Of a DNA stretch of 6,789 nucleotides, positions 1 to 4,134 are shown piece after piece. The notes under the pieces are model-generated. The model saw only the letters and a list, made by a program, of their open reading frames with translations. It searched no databases and was not told the DNA's origin. Source of the stretch: Treponema sp. (lineage in GTDB: Bacteria > Spirochaetota > Spirochaetia > Treponematales > Treponemataceae); contig JAILNT010000422.1 in the NCBI GenBank assembly GCA_024691265.1, positions 1-6,789 on the forward strand, given 5' to 3'. The number at the start of each line of letters is the position of its first letter. Position 1 is the stretch's first letter. Made by a program: the position numbers and the translations under genes.

Positions 1-151
1 AGAAAGAGAGCAATTAATTGAAAGTGACCCACAGCTTAAAAAAGACTGGGACGAAACCTACGGCGACCGTATGATTCGTATGGTATTTATTGGACAGCAC
101 CTGGATAAGGAAAAGATTTCAGCAGAACTTGATACCTGTCTAGGAAAATAA
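1..151 (+). CDS. CobW/COG0523-family GTPase, C-terminal end (partial)
   Basis: This is the 3' end of a gene that enters from the left edge; the reading frame begins at base 2 and ends at TAA 149-151, leaving 49 codons. The visible residues include WDETYGDRMIRMVFIGQHLD and, at the end, ELDTCLGK. This matches the closing part of the CobW C-terminal domain, where a strand of the type R-x-VFIG-x-x-LD is followed by a helix ending in LD-x-C-L. Members of this family are G3E P-loop GTPases that act as metal-insertion chaperones (zinc, cobalt or other metals) in the cytoplasm. The GTPase domain and the CxCC-type metal site lie outside the window, so the metal and client cannot be assigned. A hairpin terminator follows 12 bp after the stop, so it probably ends its own transcription unit. 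Family assignment is strong; subfamily is unknown. Confidence 0.85.
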   Translation, partial: EREQLIESDPQLKKDWDETYGDRMIRMVFIGQHLDKEKISAELDTCLGK

Positions 152-162
152 ATAAATCCTAT

Positions 163-224
163 AAAAATCCCCCTGATGCAATTATCAAAAAACTTACAAG
201 ATAATTCAAAGGGGGATTTTTTTT
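163..224 (+). terminator. Hairpin terminator after the CobW-family gene
   Basis: AAAAATCCCCCT (163-174) pairs perfectly with AGGGGGATTTTT (210-221), and the T run continues to 224. A second, inner stem AATTATC (180-186) pairs with GATAATT (200-206), so the structure is a two-tier hairpin with an A-rich loop. The position just after the CobW stop and the 3' T run fit rho-independent termination on the plus strand. The outer arms begin with five A, so the minus strand also ends in a short T run; the hairpin could therefore stop antisense transcripts arriving from the reductase gene. It lies about 18 bp upstream of the Shine-Dalgarno of the next gene. Confidence 0.7.
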
Positions 225-241
225 ATCCATGATAGAATAAG

Positions 242-249
242 AAAGGAGG
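242..249 (+). promoter_or_regulatory. Strong Shine-Dalgarno for the PPC-domain gene
   Basis: AAAGGAGG lies 5 nt before ATG 255. It is the best ribosome binding site in the window and fixes the start of the downstream gene. I see no convincing -35/-10 pair between the terminator hairpin and this site. TAGAAT at 233-238 resembles a -10, but a start 7 nt later would remove part of the Shine-Dalgarno. Confidence 0.8.
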
Positions 250-254
250 CCAAA

Positions 255-674
255 ATGGAATACAGACAATTTGGAGATACTTTTGTTGTAAGACTCAATC
301 GAGGTGAAGAAATAATCACAGAACTTACAGCATTATGCAAAAAAGAAAATATAGAACTTGCCTCTGTACAAGGTATTGGAGCTGCAGACCTTGCAACAAT
401 AGGATTATATAATGTTAGTGAAAAATTCTATCACAAAACACAATTAAAAGGTGCAATGGAAATAAGCAGCCTTTTAGGCAACATAACAACTATGAATGGA
501 GAAACTTATTTACATCTTCATATAAATCTTTGTGATGAAAACATGAATATAAGGGGAGGGCATTTAAACGAATGCCGTATTTCCGCCACAGGAGAAATTA
601 TCGTGACAAAAATAAACGGCAATGTAGATAGAATAAAAGATAATGAAACAGGGCTAAATATCTTTAAATTTTAG
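255..674 (+). CDS. PPC/DUF296-domain protein
   Basis: A 139-residue protein that consists almost entirely of one PPC (plants and prokaryotes conserved, DUF296, PF03479) domain. Recognisable blocks are the SVQGIGAA turn (38-44), the EISSLLGNI strand (69-77), LHLH (86-89) and GGHL (101-104). In structurally known family members the histidines of the LHxH and GGH segments (here His87, His89, His103) form a metal site, and the proteins form trimers. The plant members carry AT-hook DNA-binding motifs; none is present here, so a DNA-binding role should not be assumed. The molecular function of the stand-alone bacterial proteins is not established. The start is fixed by AAAGGAGG 5 nt upstream. The last 11 bp overlap the 3' end of the convergent reductase gene. 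It lies downstream of a probable metal chaperone, but a terminator separates the two. Confidence 0.85.
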   Translation: MEYRQFGDTFVVRLNRGEEIITELTALCKKENIELASVQGIGAADLATIGLYNVSEKFYHKTQLKGAMEISSLLGNITTMNGETYLHLHINLCDENMNIRGGHLNECRISATGEIIVTKINGNVDRIKDNETGLNIFKF

Positions 675-690
675 CAGCTTTAGCCTTTTT
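652..690 (+). terminator. Possible intrinsic terminator of the PPC gene, inside overlapping coding ends
   Basis: GGCTAAA (652-658) pairs with TTTAGCC (679-685), which is followed directly by five T (686-690). The loop is about 20 nt and contains the PPC stop codon. An alternative pairing of GCTAAA (653-658) with TTTAGC (670-675) is also possible. The stem is short and AU-rich, so this is moderate evidence. The T run is on the plus-strand side only, so it would serve the PPC gene and not the convergent reductase. Confidence 0.4.
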
Positions 691-1554
691 CATTTTATCA
701 ACATAAGCAACTGCTGAAAGGGCTGCAATATTTCCTTCTCCAGCAGCTTTTACATATTGATAAGGAAGCCCTACAATATCACCAGCAGCAAAACAGCCAG
801 GAATACTTGTTGCCATAGTTCTATCAACTGCAATATGATTTCCATCAAGCTTTATACCAGAAATAAGCTGTGAAGGAGCAATACTTGAACGAAGTATAAA
901 GACACAGGCTGTACTAATTTCCCTGTCACCAATCACTACGGATTGAACCTTCATAGCACCTTTTATTTCTTTTGGGATACCCCTTACAATTTCAATACGA
1001 GAATCAACATGAACCTCATCTTTATATTGAGGTACATAATAAACCTTTGATGCAATATCAGCTAAGAAATCAGCTTCTTTTTCTTCTTCCTTACTATAAC
1101 CGATTACAACTACATCTTTACCCTTAAAAAGCATTCCATCGCATGTAGCACAATAACTAACACCACGACCAAGAAACTGTTCCTCGCCAACCAAAGCTTT
1201 TCCGAAATTAACACCAGTTCCTATAATAACAGAAGATGCTTCGTATTGCTCCTGACCTGCAAGGATAGTAAAATAATCACCCATGTTATAAACATTTGTT
1301 ACTTTAGAATCAATAACATTAATTCCAAGCTTACTTAAATGCTCTTCATAGGCTTCTGCCAATTGAAGTCCTGAAACTCCATATAAACCAGGATAATTAT
1401 TTATTTGATGTGCAACAGCAAGCTTTGTTTTAGTTGGCATTGCACCAAAAAGAGCTATTTTTTTAGCTCTTACAGTTGATGTAATTGCTGCAGATACACC
1501 AGCAGGTCCTGTTCCTATAATTGCAATATCAAAACGTGAATTAATTTCGCTCAT
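664..1554 (-). CDS. Thioredoxin reductase-like flavoprotein, probably ferredoxin-dependent (FFTR type)
   Basis: A 296-residue FAD-dependent pyridine-nucleotide-disulphide oxidoreductase fold of thioredoxin reductase size. Visible motifs are the FAD dinucleotide-binding loop GTGPAG (14-19), INNYPG (51-56), the redox-active pair Cys135-Ala-Thr-Cys138-Asp139, and the closing FAD motif GCFAAGD (253-259) followed by PYQYVKAAGEG (264-274). In NADPH-dependent enzymes the second nucleotide fold reads GxGxxA/G and is followed by an HRRxxxR motif. Here the equivalent stretch is VVVIGYSKEEEKEADFLADI (148-167) and then YYVPQYKDE (172-180), so both NADPH signatures are missing. From memory this matches the clostridial ferredoxin-dependent flavin thioredoxin reductases, which share a GYxKE block and a YYVPxYKDE-like segment. 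The likely role is reduction of thioredoxin or a similar partner with electrons from ferredoxin. No Shine-Dalgarno precedes ATG 1554; a promoter overlaps the start region. No thioredoxin or ferredoxin gene is adjacent. Confidence 0.85.
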   Translation of the reverse strand: MSEINSRFDIAIIGTGPAGVSAAITSTVRAKKIALFGAMPTKTKLAVAHQINNYPGLYGVSGLQLAEAYEEHLSKLGINVIDSKVTNVYNMGDYFTILAGQEQYEASSVIIGTGVNFGKALVGEEQFLGRGVSYCATCDGMLFKGKDVVVIGYSKEEEKEADFLADIASKVYYVPQYKDEVHVDSRIEIVRGIPKEIKGAMKVQSVVIGDREISTACVFILRSSIAPSQLISGIKLDGNHIAVDRTMATSIPGCFAAGDIVGLPYQYVKAAGEGNIAALSAVAYVDKMKKAKAAKI

Positions 1555-1578
1555 AATTACATTGTATACAATTTAATT
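1555..1578. promoter_or_regulatory. Near-perfect 24-bp palindrome, candidate operator
   Basis: The core ATTGTATACAAT (1561-1572) is a perfect 12-bp inverted repeat. After one mismatched pair (1560/1573) the symmetry resumes with AATTA (1555-1559) and TAATT (1574-1578). It covers the -10 element and runs up to the start codon of the reductase gene, which is where a repressor would block transcription. The TTGTATACAA centre resembles half-sites bound by FadR-type GntR regulators, but no regulator gene is in the window and the family is a guess. Confidence 0.5.
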
Positions 1579-1589
1579 GTTATAGTCAA
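1561..1589 (-). promoter_or_regulatory. Sigma70-type promoter of the reductase gene
   Basis: Read on the minus strand, TTGACT (1589-1584) and TACAAT (1566-1561) each match the sigma70 consensus at 5 of 6 positions and are separated by an ideal 17 bp. The -10 ends 6 nt before ATG 1554, so initiation is predicted at or next to the A of the start codon. With no Shine-Dalgarno present, this predicts a leaderless mRNA. The -10 lies inside a palindrome. Confidence 0.6.
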
Positions 1590-1609
1590 CTAAATAATCA
1601 TATAAATAT

Positions 1610-1640
1610 AAAAAAAACTGCCTCTGTAAAAAGAGGCAGT
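1610..1640 (-). terminator. Intrinsic terminator of the che operon
   Basis: On the minus strand ACTGCCTCT (1640-1632) is followed by a 6-nt loop and AGAGGCAGT (1625-1617), a perfect 9-bp stem, and then seven further T (1616-1610). It sits about 40 bp beyond the cheY stop codon. It separates the operon from the reductase promoter, making the reductase its own transcription unit. Confidence 0.9.
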
Positions 1641-1679
1641 CTGTAAAAGCATAAAGCTTTATGAGATTATCTTACAAGA

Positions 1680-2114
1680 CTATTTCAAACATGCACTAAT
1701 GCGTTCCAAAACCTTCTTACGGTCAAGAGGTTTTATAATATAGTTCTTAGCACCCAAGAGCAAAGATTTCTTAACAAGTTCCTCTTTACCCAAAGCACTT
1801 ACCATAACTACATGTGCATTCTTATCAAATGCCATAATCTGTTCCAATGCAGTAATACCATCCATACGAGGCATAGTAATATCCATTGTAACAAGGTCAA
1901 CATTAGGACAGAGTTCCTTGTATTTATCAAGTCCCTCTTTTCCGTCACCTGCAGTAGCAACAACTTCATAACCTTCACTTGTTAGAATCTGTCCAAGCTG
2001 CTTAGCAACAAACATTGAATCGTCCACAATCAAAACTCTATATTTTGAACCATCGGCTTTAACGCCTTCTGGCGGACGCTCGTTAATTGAAGGAAAATCT
2101 TGCTTTGTCTTCAT
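1680..2114 (-). CDS. cheY: Chemotaxis response regulator CheY
   Basis: A 144-residue single-domain receiver protein. CheA passes phosphate to its aspartate, and CheY-P then binds the flagellar motor switch to change rotation. All expected positions are present: the acidic pair Asp31-Asp32 after strand RVLIV, the phosphorylation site Asp78 in VTMDITMP, the switch Ser106 in MVSA, the aromatic Tyr125, and Lys128-Pro129 in YIIKP. Residues 1-24 (including PSINERPPEG) extend ahead of the receiver fold, which in E. coli CheY begins almost at once; the role of this tail is not evident. The start is supported by AGGGAG (2130-2125), about 10 nt upstream of ATG. It is the last gene of the operon, 21 bp after cheX, and is followed by a strong terminator. 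There is no output domain, so a DNA-binding role is unlikely. Confidence 0.95.
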   Translation of the reverse strand: MKTKQDFPSINERPPEGVKADGSKYRVLIVDDSMFVAKQLGQILTSEGYEVVATAGDGKEGLDKYKELCPNVDLVTMDITMPRMDGITALEQIMAFDKNAHVVMVSALGKEELVKKSLLLGAKNYIIKPLDRKKVLERISACLK

Positions 2115-2135
2115 ATTTTTATCACTCCCTACAGT

Positions 2136-2630
2136 TTACATGCGCTCGCGAATAGCTACGTTAACTTCAATTTTACCACAGTCTGTGATAAGTGGAACTA
2201 TAAGAGCTTCAACATTCTCTTCAGAAGCACCTGGATTCTTTCCTAATGCTGCAATTTCCATCTTTTCACCCACAAACAGAGCAGGTGGAGTAACGTCAAA
2301 CTGGAATCCCAATTCATGCAATTTTGTTACAGCCTGAGCTGTTATAATATTTGCAAGCTCGCTGATAGTTGCTTTTGCAAGCTCATCAAATTCTGCTAAT
2401 TCTTCGCTGTTCATCTTTGAAGCAACCTTCAAAGCTGTTTCAAAAGTCATATCGAAAAGAACACGACCTTCTACGGCACCAGCTAAGCCAACTAATGCTG
2501 CTACACCCATAACAGGCATAGCTGTAGACTTTAGGTACAAATCGCCGCGCTGGACGTCTTCTCCGCCTAAAACTTCCTTCAAAACCCTATATGAGGTTTC
2601 TACAAAAGGATTGATATACTCAACTCTCAT
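2136..2630 (-). CDS. cheX: CheY-P phosphatase CheX
   Basis: A 164-residue protein of the CheC/CheX/FliY phosphatase superfamily, of the single-motif CheX type. It opens with YINPFVETSYRVL, typical of CheX. It carries one signature helix, ISELANIITAQA (89-100), in which Glu91 and Asn94 form the E-x-x-N pair that positions water to hydrolyse the CheY aspartyl phosphate. In characterised spirochaetal and Thermotoga proteins CheX is a dimer that dephosphorylates CheY, taking the place of CheZ. The glycine-rich stretch MPVMGVAALVGLAG (38-51) is the usual strand preceding the catalytic helix. AGGAG (2641-2637) lies 6 nt before ATG 2630 and supports this start. It lies between the CheW/CheR-like gene (45 bp gap) and cheY (21 bp gap), next to its substrate. 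Confidence 0.92.
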   Translation of the reverse strand: MRVEYINPFVETSYRVLKEVLGGEDVQRGDLYLKSTAMPVMGVAALVGLAGAVEGRVLFDMTFETALKVASKMNSEELAEFDELAKATISELANIITAQAVTKLHELGFQFDVTPPALFVGEKMEIAALGKNPGASEENVEALIVPLITDCGKIEVNVAIRERM

Positions 2631-2675
2631 TCATGTCTCCTGTATTGTTTGCTGTGTCTAAATCTCGATAATACC

Positions 2676-4121
2676 TTATTGCTTACTGAATGTCGATATA
2701 GAATCAACTTTCTTTTCGACCCATCCATCACGTCCAGCAAGAGATTCATTATCACCCAAGATTACAACACCATTACCTTTCAACTTCTCACCAAAATCGC
2801 TAATCAACTTATTCTGTGATTCCGTAGGTAAGAATGAAACAATATCACGGGCAAATATAATGTCCACAACTGGAAGGGCATTAGTATTTACACAGTCATG
2901 ATATTCGAAAAGAATCATATCCTTTACGCTCTTATCGAATGTAGACTCGCCATTAACTGTTTTTGAGAGATATGGTCCATACCAATCTCCAGCAACAGAA
3001 GCAGGTACATTAAGCAAAGGAGCATTAGATACACTTAACAAATCGATATCATGTCCGTATATCCTTATTCTAGCACTAGGATAACGTTTTTTCAACAAAC
3101 AAGCGAGAGAATATGCTTCATATCCTTTTCCACAGCCAGGATTCCAAACAGAAATCTGTTTTGCAGAATTTTCAGGAAGTGCCTTATAAATGGCATCAGC
3201 ATACCCTTTACTCCACCAAGTTCCATTACATTTAGAATAAAAAGGATTAAGGAACTCATCTGCATCTTTTTCATTCTGCAACTGAGTTTTATCACTACCC
3301 TTTTCATTAGTCCATTCAGAAAAACGAGAGGTCAACCACTTTTCGTTTATAGAGCTTGAAGAGAACTTTCTAAAGTTTTTCAAACTTTCAACAACGAACT
3401 TATAATTAACATCGTCTTTCTTTGCTTCAGCTTTAGGAGTTTCTACAGAAGCTTTTTCAGCATTAGCAGAACCTTTATCCTTTGAATTCTCAGAAGAACT
3501 TTCAGGAGCAGGTGCATTAATAGCATGTGATACAGGTTGAATCTCTGCCTTTTCTTCAGAAGAAGATTCACTCTGTAATCCAAATATGCGATCAATGTCA
3601 AGCAAGATATACAAACGGTTATTGCTTTCCACAACACCATAGATATATTTTATATTAATATCGCCAAACAAAGGGTGAGGAGGCTGTATTGAACTCTTCT
3701 GAATTCCTACAACCTTGTCTATAGCATCAACAACAATACCAAATGTTCTTTCATCAATTGTAACGATAAGAACATTTTCCAATGCATCAGGATCTCTTTC
3801 CTCAACATCAATGTTAAAGAATAAACGCAAATCAATAATCGGGATTATATCACCACGAAGATTATACACACCAAGAACGAACGGCATCGTATTTGGAACA
3901 TAGGTAAAATGTCCAGCCTTTGCAATTTCCTTCACTTTCATGATGTCGATTGCATAGTCCTTTCCTGCAAGAGAAAAAGTAACCATTTTGTAATCGATGA
4001 CGCTAAGCTGTTCTTTCTTTATAGCAGCTGTAATCTGCTCAGGAGTTAACTGAGTTGCGTTATTCTGAGTCACTGCAGCAACAGCAGCTGCTGCTAAGTC
4101 TTCAGTTTTTACAGGTTCCAT
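2676..4121 (-). CDS. cheW: CheW fused to a degenerate CheR-like methyltransferase domain
   Basis: A 481-residue two-domain protein counted from ATG 4121. Residues 1-40 are an Ala/Gln-rich lead. About 43-185 is a CheW coupling domain with VTFSLAGKDYAIDI and YNLRGDIIPIIDLR (86-99), which should bind the CheA P5 domain and chemoreceptor tips. About 186-240 is a Ser/Glu/Ala/Lys-rich linker. About 241-481 resembles the CheR SAM-dependent methyltransferase: GCGKGYEAYSLA (329-340) stands where CheR has GCSTGEEPYSxA, GHDIDLLSVSNA holds the SAM-binding acidic strand, and DIIFARDIVSF corresponds to DxIfCRNVLIYF. Several hallmark residues differ, including the TxFFR element (here TWWSK), so methyltransferase activity is doubtful. 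The frame extends upstream to TTG 4145, overlapping cheA by 11 bp, but GAGGAG just before ATG 4121 favours the shorter form, leaving a 13-bp gap after cheA. I recall CheW-CheR-like fusions from Treponema chemoreceptor arrays. Confidence 0.9.
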   Translation of the reverse strand: MEPVKTEDLAAAAVAAVTQNNATQLTPEQITAAIKKEQLSVIDYKMVTFSLAGKDYAIDIMKVKEIAKAGHFTYVPNTMPFVLGVYNLRGDIIPIIDLRLFFNIDVEERDPDALENVLIVTIDERTFGIVVDAIDKVVGIQKSSIQPPHPLFGDINIKYIYGVVESNNRLYILLDIDRIFGLQSESSSEEKAEIQPVSHAINAPAPESSSENSKDKGSANAEKASVETPKAEAKKDDVNYKFVVESLKNFRKFSSSSINEKWLTSRFSEWTNEKGSDKTQLQNEKDADEFLNPFYSKCNGTWWSKGYADAIYKALPENSAKQISVWNPGCGKGYEAYSLACLLKKRYPSARIRIYGHDIDLLSVSNAPLLNVPASVAGDWYGPYLSKTVNGESTFDKSVKDMILFEYHDCVNTNALPVVDIIFARDIVSFLPTESQNKLISDFGEKLKGNGVVILGDNESLAGRDGWVEKKVDSISTFSKQ

Positions 4122-4124
4122 ATT

Positions 4125-4130
4125 CTCCTC
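4125..4130 (-). promoter_or_regulatory. Shine-Dalgarno that decides the cheW/cheR-like start
   Basis: GAGGAG on the minus strand (4130-4125) is followed by AAT and then ATG 4121. It lies between the cheA stop codon (4137-4135) and this ATG. It would lie inside the coding sequence if the TTG at 4145 were the start, so ATG 4121 is preferred. Confidence 0.65.
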
Positions 4131-4134
4131 ACAC

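Noticed and set aside
152..254. Riboswitch or leader regulation in front of the PPC gene
   Set aside because: The only structure is the two-tier hairpin that fits a terminator of the preceding gene; no conserved aptamer-like sequence or alternative antiterminator pairing was recognised.
1650..1663. Perfect 14-bp palindrome CATAAAGCTTTATG between the cheY stop and the terminator
   Set aside because: It has no loop, so it makes a poor RNA hairpin, and it lies downstream of the last gene in the operon; likely chance in AT-rich sequence, though a protein site cannot be excluded.
3051..3903. Short open frames on both strands inside the CheW/CheR-like gene
   Set aside because: They are shadows of a continuous, well-conserved coding frame.
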